A DNA stretch of 64,000 bases from Curtobacterium sp. TC1 (GCF_019844075.1 NZ_CP081964.1:930001-994000); one strand, 5' to 3'; shown: positions 27,673-36,297, counted from the stretch's first letter. The notes: generated from the sequence alone by a model not told the origin. Numbers and translations: made by a program.

Positions 27673-28448
27673 CCCATCCCGCGCGTGACGCCCTCGCGGC
27701 CCGACTCCGGGCCGCGGGGAGCGTCTTCGCCGAGGACGAAGCCGACCTGCTCCTCGAAGCAGGAGCCGGTGAGCCCGTCCGGCTGCGCTCGCTCGTCCAG
27801 CGTCGCCTGGCCGGTGAGCCGCTCGAGTACGTGCTCGGGTGGGCCGCATTCGACGGACACCGCATCCGGGTGACCCCCGGGGTCTTCGTGCCGCGTGCCC
27901 GCACGGCCGTCGTCGTCGAGCAGGCTGCGCGTCGGCTGCAGCGCTACGACCGCGTGGTCGATCTGTGCTGCGGCGCCGGCGCGATCTCGGTGGCGTTGTT
28001 CGGCCGGGTCGGCGCACTCGACCTCGTGGCCACGGACATCGACCCGGACGCCGTCGACGTCGCGGCCGAGAACATCGGCGACCGTGGGATCGTCGTCGTC
28101 GGTGACCTGTTCGCGCCGCTGCCGGATCGGTTCCGTGGCACGGTCGACGTCGTCGCGGTGAACGCCCCCTACGTCCCGACGGCATCGATCGCGATGATGC
28201 CGGTCGAAGCACGGGAGCACGAGCACCGCGTCGCGCTCGACGGTGGGGCAGACGGCCTCGACCTGCACCGGCGGATCGCCGCGGGAGCGGGGGAGTGGTT
28301 GCGCCCCGGTGGTTCGGTCGTGATCGAGGTGTCCGTGACGCAGGCAGATGCATCGGTCGCGGCGTTCGTGGCCGCCGGGTTCTCGGCGGTGGTCGAGCAG
28401 GACGACGAGGTCGACGGCACCTGCGTCGTCGCGACGCTCCCCGCCTGA
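27669..28448 (+). CDS. PrmC-related (glutamine-N5) methyltransferase-like protein
   Basis: 259 residues. The TTG at 27669 overlaps the prs stop (TTGA), which also places the start at LTHPARDALAARLRAAG. SAM motif I is VVDLCCGAGAISVALF near residue 100. The catalytic NPPY motif of PrmC is replaced by NAPYVP, as in a PrmC-related subfamily of uncertain substrate. The helical N-terminal domain of true PrmC is also present in shortened form (EPLEYVLGWAAFDGHRIRV). Release-factor methylation is therefore not assured. Confidence 0.75.
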   Translation: MTHPARDALAARLRAAGSVFAEDEADLLLEAGAGEPVRLRSLVQRRLAGEPLEYVLGWAAFDGHRIRVTPGVFVPRARTAVVVEQAARRLQRYDRVVDLCCGAGAISVALFGRVGALDLVATDIDPDAVDVAAENIGDRGIVVVGDLFAPLPDRFRGTVDVVAVNAPYVPTASIAMMPVEAREHEHRVALDGGADGLDLHRRIAAGAGEWLRPGGSVVIEVSVTQADASVAAFVAAGFSAVVEQDDEVDGTCVVATLPA

Positions 28449-28453
28449 CCCGA

Positions 28454-28481
28454 CGAGCGACCCGCACTGCCGGCTCGCTCG
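28454..28481 (+). terminator. Hairpin after the PrmC-like gene
   Basis: CGAGCGA (28454-28460) and TCGCTCG (28475-28481) form a 7-bp stem with a 14-nt loop, six bases after the stop codon. There is no T-run. A modest candidate for ending the glmU-prs-methyltransferase transcript. Confidence 0.45.
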
Positions 28482-28510
28482 CTCAGGGGCCGCGACACGC
28501 CGCTCAGGTT

Positions 28511-28572
28511 CGCCGAGGTGACACAGATGGCCGTTCGAACGCTCGACATGCCGAGATTTCGGAACCTCGGCG
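28511..28572. repeat. Cruciform-like palindrome in a convergent gap
   Basis: CGCCGAGGT (28511-28519) pairs with ACCTCGGCG (28564-28572). Inside are the perfect palindrome CGTTCGAACG (28532-28541) and a small CCGA...TCGG hairpin (28551-28562). Flanking it are direct repeats GCGACACGC. It lies between the PrmC-like and sulfite-oxidase-like genes, which converge, so it may end both transcripts. It differs in sequence from the A and B hairpin families. Confidence 0.55.
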
Positions 28573-28609
28573 ACACGCAGACGGCGGGTCGCACGCCGCC
28601 CGGCCCGCG

Positions 28610-30235
28610 CTACTTCGCGTCCACCGTCACCGTGGCCCACCCCGTCGCACCGTTCGGCGCTGGTGGCCGTTCGACGCTCGTCTGCACTTCGCCGTCGGCG
28701 CTCACCGCGCGGACCTCGATCCGGTGCGACCCGGCGGTCGGCGTCCACCGCAGCACCCACTGGCGCCAGGTGTCCGCCGACACCGACTCGGCGAGCTCCG
28801 CCTGCTGCCACGCGCCTGAGCCGACGCGGACCTGTACGGCCTTCACCCCGGTGTGCGGCTGCCAGGCGACCCCGGCGATGGCGACCTGCTCGCGGACCGT
28901 GACGGTCGTCCCGTTCCGCGGGGTGTCGATGCGGGACTCGAGCTTCACGGGCCCGCGTTCCGACCAGCCGCGCGGCGTCCAGTAGCCCTGCGCGTCGGCG
29001 AAGCGCGTGACCTCCATCTCGGTCACCCACTTCGTCGCCGACACGTAGCCGAACAGCCCGGGCACGACCATCCGCGCGGGGAACCCGTGCTCGGTCGGCA
29101 GTGGTTCCCCGTTCATCCCGATGGCGAGCAGAGCATCCGTGCCCTCGTCCTGCAGCACGTCGAGCGGCGTCCCGGCGGTGAACCCGTCGATGCTGCGGGA
29201 CAGCACCATGTCGGCGTCCCCGGTCGGCTTCGCGCGCGCCAGGAGCTCCCGGATCGGGTACCCGAGCCAGAGCGCGTTGCCGATCAGGTCACCACCGACC
29301 TCGTTCGACACGCAGCTCAGCGTGGCCATGTGCTCTTCGAGCGGCAGTGCCAGCAGTTCGTCCCACGTCAGCGTCACCTCGTGCTCGACGGCGCCGTGGA
29401 TGCGCAGGCTCCAGTCGGCCGGGTCGATCGACGGGACGCGCAGCGCGGTGTCGATCCGGTAGAAGTCGGCGTTCGGCGTGACGTACGGCGTGATCCCGTC
29501 GACGTCGAGCGAGGCACCGCCCGGCACCGCCGGTGCGGGCGTCGCCGCCGCGGGTAGCCGGACGGCTCGTCGAGCAGCGGCGACCGCCTGCATCGCGGAC
29601 GACCCCACCCTGGAGGCAGTGCCCACCACGACCGCCACCGCTGCGGTCGCGACGCCCCAGACCAGGAACGCGCGGCGCTCGGCCGAGGCAGGTCGCGGTG
29701 ACGCCGACGGGACGGCCGCGGCGGCCTCCCAGCGCCGGAGCCGACGGAGCAGCAGCCGCAGGGTGATCACGGCGGCGGCGACGCCGAAGACGGTCGGGGC
29801 GCCGTCGAACGTGCCGCTGCCGGACCGGGTGCTGACCGCGATGAGTGCGAGCACCCCGCCGACGGCGAAGACGAGTGCTCCGACGGGCGGACGAGCGCGT
29901 TCGAGGACCCCGGCACCGGCGCTGATCGCGGCGACCAGGACGGTCATGAGCACGAAGAGCGCGACCTTGTCGCCGGTGCCGAACAGGGCGACCATCAGGT
30001 TCTTGGCGCCCGCGGGTGCGAGGTCGATCACGGCCGACCCCACGGCCACCAGCGGGCTGCCGGCACCACCGAGGAGCAGCGCGCCGAACTCGGCGATCCC
30101 GAGGAAGGCCGCGGCAGCCACGAGCCCGACGGCCGCTGCCAGGACCGCGGGCCGGCGCAGCGGGACGCCGGCCGTGCGCTGGTCCGTCGATGGGTCGCCC
30201 GGCGCCGGGACGTCCGTGGTGCGTTCGGTGGTCAC
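28610..30235 (-). CDS. Membrane-bound molybdopterin oxidoreductase (sulfite-oxidase-like)
   Basis: 541 residues. The N-terminal 230 residues hold about five hydrophobic helices. After them comes a YedY/sulfite-oxidase-like molybdopterin domain: PNADFYRIDTALRVPSIDP, WSLRIHGAVE, and the cofactor-ligating Cys in MATLSCVSNEVGGDLIGNAL. A C-terminal immunoglobulin-like dimerisation domain follows (YWTPRGWSERGPVKLESRID, HTGVKAVQVRV). The active site should face outwards. The substrate may be a sulfoxide, sulfite or a reactive by-product. The GTG start lies six bases after TACGCT, a leaderless arrangement. Confidence 0.87.
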   Translation of the reverse strand: MTTERTTDVPAPGDPSTDQRTAGVPLRRPAVLAAAVGLVAAAAFLGIAEFGALLLGGAGSPLVAVGSAVIDLAPAGAKNLMVALFGTGDKVALFVLMTVLVAAISAGAGVLERARPPVGALVFAVGGVLALIAVSTRSGSGTFDGAPTVFGVAAAVITLRLLLRRLRRWEAAAAVPSASPRPASAERRAFLVWGVATAAVAVVVGTASRVGSSAMQAVAAARRAVRLPAAATPAPAVPGGASLDVDGITPYVTPNADFYRIDTALRVPSIDPADWSLRIHGAVEHEVTLTWDELLALPLEEHMATLSCVSNEVGGDLIGNALWLGYPIRELLARAKPTGDADMVLSRSIDGFTAGTPLDVLQDEGTDALLAIGMNGEPLPTEHGFPARMVVPGLFGYVSATKWVTEMEVTRFADAQGYWTPRGWSERGPVKLESRIDTPRNGTTVTVREQVAIAGVAWQPHTGVKAVQVRVGSGAWQQAELAESVSADTWRQWVLRWTPTAGSHRIEVRAVSADGEVQTSVERPPAPNGATGWATVTVDAK

Positions 30236-30342
30236 CGCCCGAGCGTAGGTCGCCCGCCCGCTCGTGGCCTGTACGTGCGGTTCCCCGGGCGTTCACCGAC
30301 GCCGGCCAGCAGCTGCCGACCGGGTCGTGCGAGGATCGGGGT

Positions 30343-31050
30343 GTGCCGAGGCGTCCAGATCCCGTTCCGCGCCCCGGCCGCGCCCGCCGCCCCGAGCGCA
30401 CGCCGATGTCGGCCGCGCAGCGGCTGTCCACGTTGCGGTGGGTGATCGTCGGCATCTGGGCGGCGCTCGTCACCGCACGGGTCGTCGTCGTCTCCACGGC
30501 GCCCGAGGTCGATCTGTCCTGGTTCGGGATCGTCGAGTTCGGTGCGATCGCGCTGGGCGTCACGGTCATCGTGGTGGCGGTCGTCCGCGCCGCTGCGGTG
30601 CGACGCCGACAGGCCGACGAGGCCCTCGCGCTCGCCATCCGCCGCATCGACCCCACCGTCTGGCTCGTCCCGGCGGCTCCGACGACCGAACTGCGTGACG
30701 CGATCGCCGAGGTCCGCCCCGAGGCGAGCCTCGGTCCGCGGGTGACCTGGGCATTCGGGGCGACCGAGGCGTCCCTGTGGGAACTCGAGGACCGCAAGGC
30801 CACCCGGTTGCTCGTGATCCGGTGGAGCCGGGTCGTGCACGTCGGGATCGAGGACGTCCACGGAGACGGCGACCGCGCCGACGGTCGACGGGCGTGCGCG
30901 GTCGCGATCCACTACGTCCGGCCGGACGACACCCCCGCGGTCGCGACCTTCTTCGTGCGGACCGCTCCCGGCGCCCGTCGACTGCTCGGCCGCGGGCCGC
31001 GGTTGGACCGGCTCGTCGCCGACCTCGCACGCGAGCGCATCGTCGCCTGA
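30343..31050 (+). CDS. Membrane protein of unknown function
   Basis: 235 residues from GTG 30343, six bases after GAGGAT; an ATG at 30406 would give 214 residues. Two hydrophobic helices (WVIVGIWAALVTARVVVVST and FGIVEFGAIALGVTVIVVAV) are followed by a soluble domain of about 140 residues (LWELEDRKATRLLVIRWSRV, AIHYVRPDDTPAVATFFVRT) that looks like a PH- or YcxB-like fold, though this is uncertain. The family is not recognised. It is divergent from the sulfite-oxidase-like gene. Confidence 0.65.
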   Translation: MPRRPDPVPRPGRARRPERTPMSAAQRLSTLRWVIVGIWAALVTARVVVVSTAPEVDLSWFGIVEFGAIALGVTVIVVAVVRAAAVRRRQADEALALAIRRIDPTVWLVPAAPTTELRDAIAEVRPEASLGPRVTWAFGATEASLWELEDRKATRLLVIRWSRVVHVGIEDVHGDGDRADGRRACAVAIHYVRPDDTPAVATFFVRTAPGARRLLGRGPRLDRLVADLARERIVA

Positions 31051-31077
31051 ACCGAGCCGACCGCGGTCGGACGTGGG

Positions 31078-31105
31078 AAGGGCCCCGCCGATCGGCGGGG
31101 CCCTT
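31078..31105. terminator. Bidirectional terminator
   Basis: AAGGGCCCCGCC-GATC-GGCGGGGCCCTT, a perfect 12-bp stem with a 4-nt loop, lies between the convergent membrane-protein and gnd genes. The A/T ends read as a short U-tract on both strands, so it can serve either transcript. Confidence 0.85.
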
Positions 31106-31128
31106 CGAGGGTGCGGTCGTGCCGCGGT

Positions 31129-32586
31129 CTAGTGGGTGGACGGTTCCTGGTCGACCTCGCGGCGGTCGTCGTCGGACCACAGCGTGTGGAAGGTGCCGTC
31201 CTTGTCGATGCGCTGGTACGTGTGCGCCCCGAAGAAGTCGCGCTGCCCCTGGATGAGCGAGGCGGGCAGCCGCTCGGACGCGAGCGAGTCGAAGTACGAC
31301 AGCGCCGACGAGAAGCCCGGAGCGGGGATCCCCGACGCGGCGGCGATCCCGACGATGCGACGCCAGGCGGCTTCGCCCTCCTGCACGGCGTTCGCGAAGT
31401 ACGGGTCCACCAGCAGCGACTCGAGCGAGGGGTTCTCGTCGTACGCCTCGACGATGCGGTTGAGGAACTGTGCGCGGATGATGCAGCCGCCCCGCCAGAT
31501 CTTCGCCACGTTGCCGAGGTTGATGTCCCAGCCGTACTCCTTGGCCCCGGCGATGATCAGGTCGAAGCCCTGCGCGTAGGCGACGACCTTGGAGGCGTAG
31601 AGCGCCGCACGGACGTCGTCCTCGAAGCCGTCGGGGACCTCGGCGATGTCGGGTCGGTCCGGGAACGCCTGCTGCACGGCGGCACGCTGCGACGGCTTCG
31701 ACGACACCGCGCGGGCGAACACCGCTTCGCCGATGCCGGAGACCGGGATGCCGAGACCGACCGCGTTCTGCACGGTCCACACGCCGGTGCCCTTGGAGCC
31801 CGCTTCGTCGCGGATGACGTCGACGAGCGGCTTGCCCGAGTCGGCGTCGCGCTGCTTCAGGACCTCGACCGTGATCTCGATGAGGTAGGACTCGAGGTCG
31901 CCGCCGTTCCACTCCTGGAACACCTTGACCAGGTCCTCGACGGAGAGCCCCCCGACGCGGCGGAGCAGGTCGTAGGACTCGGCGATGAGCTGCATGTCGG
32001 CGTACTCGATGCCGTTGTGCACCATCTTCACGAAGTGCCCGGCGCCGTCGGTGCCGATGTGGGTCACGCAGGGCTCGCCCTCGGCGACCGCCGCGATCGA
32101 CTTCAGGATCGGCCCGAGGGTCTCCCAGGCTTCCTTCGAGCCGCCGGGCATGATCGACGGACCCTTGAGCGCGCCCTCTTCACCACCGGAGATGCCCGTG
32201 CCGACGAAGTTGAGACCCTTCTCGCGCAGGTCGTGCTCACGCCGGATCGTGTCGTGGAAGTTGGCGTTGCCGCCGTCGACGATGATGTCGCCTTCCTCGA
32301 ACTTCTCGGCGAGCTGCGAGATCACCGCGTCGGTGCCCTTGCCGGCCTGCACCATGATGATCGCCGTGCGCGGCTTCGAGAGCGAGGCGACGAAGCCGTC
32401 GAGGTCCTCGGACGCGATGAAGCCGGCGTCGCCGTGCTCCTTGATGAGTTCTTCGGTGCGGGCGTAGGTGCGGTTGTACACCGCGACCGTGTTGCCCTCA
32501 CGCGACGCGAGGTTGCGTGCGAGGTTCGACCCCATGACGGCGAGGCCGATGACCCCGATGTTCGCCTGACCAGTGCTGTCTGCCAC
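31129..32586 (-). CDS. gnd: 6-phosphogluconate dehydrogenase (decarboxylating), NADP-type
   Basis: 485 residues from a GTG five bases after AAGGAG. The NADP fold is NIGVIGLAVMGSNLARNLAS. The catalytic block is GISGGEEGALKGPSIMPGG, and FVKMVHNGIEYADMQLIAE has the Lys and the family signature. The 470-480 residue length marks the long, dimeric class. It converts 6-phosphogluconate to ribulose-5-phosphate. Divergent gluconokinase makes its substrate, so this pair is a gluconate shunt. Confidence 0.96.
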   Translation of the reverse strand: MADSTGQANIGVIGLAVMGSNLARNLASREGNTVAVYNRTYARTEELIKEHGDAGFIASEDLDGFVASLSKPRTAIIMVQAGKGTDAVISQLAEKFEEGDIIVDGGNANFHDTIRREHDLREKGLNFVGTGISGGEEGALKGPSIMPGGSKEAWETLGPILKSIAAVAEGEPCVTHIGTDGAGHFVKMVHNGIEYADMQLIAESYDLLRRVGGLSVEDLVKVFQEWNGGDLESYLIEITVEVLKQRDADSGKPLVDVIRDEAGSKGTGVWTVQNAVGLGIPVSGIGEAVFARAVSSKPSQRAAVQQAFPDRPDIAEVPDGFEDDVRAALYASKVVAYAQGFDLIIAGAKEYGWDINLGNVAKIWRGGCIIRAQFLNRIVEAYDENPSLESLLVDPYFANAVQEGEAAWRRIVGIAAASGIPAPGFSSALSYFDSLASERLPASLIQGQRDFFGAHTYQRIDKDGTFHTLWSDDDRREVDQEPSTH

Positions 32587-32695
32587 GTCGTCTCCTTCGT
32601 CCGGACGTGAGACCAACCTACGGTCGGCGCCCTGGGACCGCACGGGTGTTACGGCAACTGGGGACCACTGTTCACCCCGTCAATACTGTGGAGGG

Positions 32696-33235
32696 ATGAC
32701 CGACACCGCTGTCCTCCCACCCGTCCTCGTCATGGGCGTCTCCGGTTCCGGCAAGTCCACGATCGGGCAGGCGCTCGCCGACGCGCTCGCCGAGCAGGGC
32801 CAGCCGACCGTCTTCGTCGACGCCGACGACCTGCACCCGGCCGCGAACAAGGAGAAGATGCGGCAGGGCATCCCGCTCACCGACGACGACCGCTGGCCGT
32901 GGCTCGACGCCTGCGCCGCGCGCATCGCCGCCGTCGAGGCGTCCGGGAGCCGCTGCGTGATGGCCAACTCGGCCCTCAAGCGCGTCTACCGCGATCGGCT
33001 CCGGCAGTCGGCACCGAGCCTCGTCATCGCGTTCCTGGACGGCTCGCACGACCTCATCGCCGAGCGGCAGGCGCACCGGCAGCACGAGTACATGCCGTCG
33101 TCGCTGCTCGACTCCCAGTTCGCGACGCTCGAACGGCCGCAGTCCGACGAGGCCGCCGTCGACGTCTCCATCGACGGGCCGGTCGACGACACGGTGACGA
33201 CGATCCTCGCGGCGCTGTCGGTCACTTCCGGCTGA
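32696..33235 (+). CDS. gntK: Gluconokinase
   Basis: 179 residues. The P-loop is VLVMGVSGSGKSTIGQALAD; FVDADDLHPAANKEKMRQGI and PLTDDDRWPWL are the gluconate-binding blocks of the GntK family, and HEYMPSSLLDSQFATLE is the usual C-terminal motif. It phosphorylates D-gluconate. A TACTGT box six bases before the ATG, overlapping the GGAGGG stretch, suggests a leaderless or very short leader. It is divergent from gnd across 109 bp. Confidence 0.94.
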   Translation: MTDTAVLPPVLVMGVSGSGKSTIGQALADALAEQGQPTVFVDADDLHPAANKEKMRQGIPLTDDDRWPWLDACAARIAAVEASGSRCVMANSALKRVYRDRLRQSAPSLVIAFLDGSHDLIAERQAHRQHEYMPSSLLDSQFATLERPQSDEAAVDVSIDGPVDDTVTTILAALSVTSG

Positions 33236-33391
33236 GCGCGACTCCTCCACAGCCAGGTCCTCGTCAGAGATGGTCCACAGAGTCGCCCCCGCGGGTCATC
33301 GTCGAGCTGCGACCCCGACATCCTCGTTCCATGACAGAGGACCGTGCACCGATCGATCGAAGAGTGGGTCCATGCGACTGATCGACGGCCC

Positions 33392-33411
33392 TGGTATCAC
33401 CACTGATACCA
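33392..33411. promoter_or_regulatory. Antitoxin operator (20-bp perfect palindrome)
   Basis: TGGTATCACCACTGATACCA has 8-bp perfect arms and a 4-bp centre, immediately before the antitoxin start. TACCAT within it (33407-33412) is a likely -10 with the ATG at 33420 seven bases further, so a bound antitoxin would block the polymerase. This is the classical self-repression layout of type II toxin-antitoxin loci. Confidence 0.8.
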
Positions 33412-33419
33412 TCATGCAG

Positions 33420-33623
33420 ATGGCGATGACACTTCGACTCGACGATGCTGAGGCGGCTGCGCTCCGAACCCGGGCCGACCTCGAAGACCGATCAATGCAG
33501 GACGTCGCTCGGGAAGCGATCCGCGAGTACATCGAGCACCACAGCCGACGGGACCTCATCGACGGGGTCATCGACCGCGAGTTGCCGAACTTCGCCGAGG
33601 CGCTCGAGCGACTCGGACGATGA
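33420..33623 (+). CDS. Ribbon-helix-helix antitoxin of a Doc module
   Basis: 67 residues starting MAMTLRLDDAEAAALRTRAD; in-frame ATGs at 33414 and 33426 are alternatives. A beta strand with RLDD is followed by helices SMQDVAREAIREYIEHHSRR, a MetJ/Arc-type DNA-binding fold. The C-terminal RDLIDGVIDRELPNFAEALE would be the part that wraps the toxin. Its stop overlaps the toxin start (ATGA). It should neutralise the toxin and repress the operon through the 20-bp palindrome. Confidence 0.83.
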   Translation: MAMTLRLDDAEAAALRTRADLEDRSMQDVAREAIREYIEHHSRRDLIDGVIDRELPNFAEALERLGR

Positions 33624-33997
33624 TCTACCTGACGATCGACGAAGCGCTGCACATCGCTCGGCGGACGTTGGGGGCTGACTTCGTCATCCGAGATGCCGGA
33701 CTCCTCGAGGCCGCGGTGGCGCGACCGGCGACCTCGGTCGGTGGACGCGATGCCTATCCGTCCCTGCTCGAGAAGGCCGCAGCGCTCGTGCACTCCGCGG
33801 TTCGGAACCACGCACTCGTCGACGGCAACAAACGATCGGGGCTCATGCTGCTGGTGGTGTTCCTCGGAGTGAACGGCCGTCGGTTGCAGGCGACGAACGA
33901 CGAGGCGTACGACCTGATCATCGCGATCGCAGAGGGGGAGTTGGACGCGGTCGCGGACATCTCCGCAGTCCTGCACTCGCTGGATGCTGAAGCCTGA
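33620..33997 (+). CDS. doc: Doc-type toxin (Fic/Doc fold)
   Basis: 125 residues, the length of Doc. The Fic/Doc motif is HALVDGNKRSG at 64-74 (family consensus HxFx[D/A]GNKR; the Phe is Leu here). YPSLLEKAAALVHSAVRNHA and FLGVNGRRLQATNDEAYDLI follow the Doc pattern. Known Doc phosphorylates elongation factor Tu, stopping translation. All motif residues needed for activity appear present, so the toxin is probably functional. Its stop codon lies in the loop of a terminator hairpin. Confidence 0.9.
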   Translation: MIYLTIDEALHIARRTLGADFVIRDAGLLEAAVARPATSVGGRDAYPSLLEKAAALVHSAVRNHALVDGNKRSGLMLLVVFLGVNGRRLQATNDEAYDLIIAIAEGELDAVADISAVLHSLDAEA

Positions 33998-34014
33998 ACG
34001 ACGGCTTCAGCATC
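33983..34014 (+). terminator. Terminator of the toxin-antitoxin operon
   Basis: GATGCTGAAGCC (33983-33994) and GGCTTCAGCATC (34003-34014) are perfectly complementary over 12 bp with an 8-nt loop that contains the Doc stop codon. No T-run follows. Confidence 0.75.
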
Positions 34015-34088
34015 AACGACATGTCGATCGACGGCACCGTCACGACCACCACCGTCGCGCTCGTGGTCACAGCCGCGGCTGAGGCGCC

Positions 34089-34685
34089 TCACCGCCGTGT
34101 CGCGCGGATGGCAGCGTGCGGCCGCTGTCCCGGATCGACCCGGACCCGGACGTCCACCACGTCGAACCCGTGGTCGTCGAGGACCGCTGCCAGTGCGCTC
34201 GTCGGCCACCGGTACGCCGTGACGACCGCGTGGTCGAAGGACTCGATCGAGGGCCCCTCGAAGAACCCGACCAGCAGGCCGCCGCCCGGCCGGAGCACCC
34301 TGCGGAACTCGGCGAAGACCTCGCCGACGCAGGACGGATCGTGGTGGATCACGGAGTACCAGGCGAGCACCCCGTCGACGCTGCCGTCGTCGAGACCGGT
34401 GGACTCGATCGCGCCCAGGCGGAAGTCGACGCCGTCGTGCGCGCGTCGTGCCTGCTCGACGAAGGGTGCGACCGCGTCGATGCCGATCACCGCATGTCCA
34501 CGATCCGCCAGGTGTGCGGCCCAGTGCCCCGGCCCGCACCCTGCGTCGAGGATGCGAGTGCCGGATCCGGACGCCCAGGCCTCGACCTGTGTCCGGTCCT
34601 CGTCGTGGACGGCCGACATCGATCCGAGGAGCTCGGCGTACTCGCCGGCACGGTCGCCGTACGCAGCGGTGACGTCGAGGTCCAT
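34089..34685 (-). CDS. Class I SAM-dependent methyltransferase
   Basis: 198 residues. Motif I is TRILDAGCGPGHWAAHLADR near 45, followed by GIDAVAPFVEQARR (acidic residue at the end of beta 2), GVLAWYSVIHHDP and LRPGGGLLVGFF. It is a methyltransferase-11/25-type protein with no substrate clue. It stands alone between the toxin-antitoxin pair and the uronate locus. Confidence 0.83.
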   Translation of the reverse strand: MDLDVTAAYGDRAGEYAELLGSMSAVHDEDRTQVEAWASGSGTRILDAGCGPGHWAAHLADRGHAVIGIDAVAPFVEQARRAHDGVDFRLGAIESTGLDDGSVDGVLAWYSVIHHDPSCVGEVFAEFRRVLRPGGGLLVGFFEGPSIESFDHAVVTAYRWPTSALAAVLDDHGFDVVDVRVRVDPGQRPHAAIRATRR

Positions 34686-34705
34686 CGTCCGACCGTACCG
34701 GCGTC

Positions 34706-34861
34706 GGTCGCGACCGGATCGGGCACGTCCACCTCAGTGACCCGGACCGACGGCCACCCGGCGCGCCCGACGCCCAGACCGCCGAAGCCGAGATCCGCTT
34801 CGCGCTGGAACGCGTCCGCTGCGGCACGGCCCCGGCCGAGGCCCGCACCCCTACAGCTTGA
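34706..34861 (+). pseudogene. Possible remnant of a sugar isomerase C-terminus
   Basis: A frame with no start reads DRIGHVHLSDPDRRPPGAPD and continues QTAEAEIRFALERV before TGA at 34859, overlapping the uxaC 3' end. The first part resembles the HVHLADxNRRxPG strand of xylose-isomerase-like TIM barrels (metal-binding His). The expected following sequence is absent. It may be the decayed end of a lost epimerase gene. High GC makes protein-like frames common, so I hold this loosely. Confidence 0.3.
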
Positions 34862-36284
34862 ACGTCGCCCGCGGGATGTCGGACACGATGCGCCCCGCCG
34901 TGCGGACGGCGTCCTCCTCGGAGATCTCGTGCGTCACGACGAGCGACGCCAGGTACGCCGCATCCGCTCGCCGCGCCATGTCGTGCCGCGCGGGGATGGA
35001 GCAGTACGCACGGGTGTCGTCGATGAAGCCCGAGGTCTTCGTGAACGACGCCGAGTCGGTGATCGCGGAACGGTACCGCCCGATCGCCGCCGGGGTGTCG
35101 ATGAACCACCACGGCGCACCGGCGTACACGGCGGGGTAGAAGCCGGCGAGCGGACCGATCTCGCGCGAGAACACGGTCTCGTCGACGGTGAAGAGCACGA
35201 GGTGGAAGCCCGGGGCGGTCCCGAAGGCCTCGAGCAACGGCCGCAGGGGCGTGGTGAACGAGCCGACGGCGGGCAGGTCGTGGCCGGTGTCCGGTCCGAA
35301 CCGCTCGAGCGTCGGCGTGTGGTGGTTCCGGATCACGCCGGGGTGCAGCTGCATGACGAGGCCGTCCTCGACGCTCATCTCGGCCCAGCGGTAGAGCATG
35401 TCGTGCCGGTACGCGGTGGCGTCCTCTGTCGATACGTCGCCGCGGAGCGCCGCTGCGTGGATGCGCTCACGGTCGGCGACGGACAGGGGCGTGGACCCGG
35501 CGTCGAGCACCCCGGTGTCCGTGGCGGTCGCGCCGTGCTCGATGAAGTACTGGCGACGTGCGCGCAGTGCTGCCAACAGTCCTGCGTGGGTGCCCGTGTC
35601 GATGCCGGCGGCCTGTCCGACGGCATCGACCACGGGCCTCCAGTCCGGCCGGGTGGGGTCGAACACGGCGTCTGCGCGGAACGTGGGGACCACCCGGCCG
35701 GTGAACGCGGGGTCAGCGGCGAGCTGCGCGTGCGCGGCGAGGTCGTCGGCGGGGCCGTCGGTGGTGGCGAGGACCTCGATGCCGAAGGTGTCGAACAGCG
35801 CGCGCGGGCGGAAGGCGGGCGAAGCCAGCAGACCGGCGATGTGGTCGTACTGGGCGTCGGCGTTCGCCGCCGACGGCTGCTCCGTCAGTCCGAAGACGTC
35901 GTGCAGCTCGGTCTCGAACCAGTAGCGGACGGGGGTGCCGAGGGAGTCGTCCCAGTGGTCCGCCAGGTTCCGCCAGATGGCGCGACCGGGAGGCACGGGG
36001 CTGGTCCCCGACAGGTCGGCGCGTCCCAGCGCGGCCAGGTCCACCCCGTTCGCGTGCAGCAAGCGGAGCACGTAGTGGTCGGGCGTGATGAGCAGCGACG
36101 CCGGGTCGCTGAACGGCTGGTCCGCGGCGATGAGCGCCGCGTCGACGTGGCCGTGGGGAGAGATGATCGGTGCGTCCTTGACCGTGTCGTAGACGGTCCG
36201 TGCCACCCGGCGTGCTCCGGGGTCGGCGGGGAGCAGCCGGTCGGGGTGCGGGGCGAGACGGGTGGCGGTGCTGGTCTGGGTCAT
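34851..36284 (-). CDS. uxaC: Glucuronate isomerase
   Basis: 477 residues from the ATG at 36284, six bases after AAGGAG (an ATG at 36287 is three bases after it). The metal site is ISPHGHVDAALIAAD near 42, with TPDHYVLRLLHANGVD; PTFRADAVFDPTRPDW and MQLHPGVIRNHH are conserved UxaC blocks. It converts D-glucuronate to D-fructuronate, the first step completed by the fructuronate reductase and mannonate dehydratase at 43.9-46.6 kb. It is preceded by a 9-bp tandem repeat and the LacI gene on the same strand. Confidence 0.95.
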   Translation of the reverse strand: MTQTSTATRLAPHPDRLLPADPGARRVARTVYDTVKDAPIISPHGHVDAALIAADQPFSDPASLLITPDHYVLRLLHANGVDLAALGRADLSGTSPVPPGRAIWRNLADHWDDSLGTPVRYWFETELHDVFGLTEQPSAANADAQYDHIAGLLASPAFRPRALFDTFGIEVLATTDGPADDLAAHAQLAADPAFTGRVVPTFRADAVFDPTRPDWRPVVDAVGQAAGIDTGTHAGLLAALRARRQYFIEHGATATDTGVLDAGSTPLSVADRERIHAAALRGDVSTEDATAYRHDMLYRWAEMSVEDGLVMQLHPGVIRNHHTPTLERFGPDTGHDLPAVGSFTTPLRPLLEAFGTAPGFHLVLFTVDETVFSREIGPLAGFYPAVYAGAPWWFIDTPAAIGRYRSAITDSASFTKTSGFIDDTRAYCSIPARHDMARRADAAYLASLVVTHEISEEDAVRTAGRIVSDIPRATFKL

Positions 36285-36297
36285 CATCGACTCCTTC

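Noticed and set aside
34021..34740. A 239-codon plus-strand protein starting MSIDGTVTTTT
   Set aside because: It is antisense to the methyltransferase gene over most of its length and has no ribosome site or recognisable domain.
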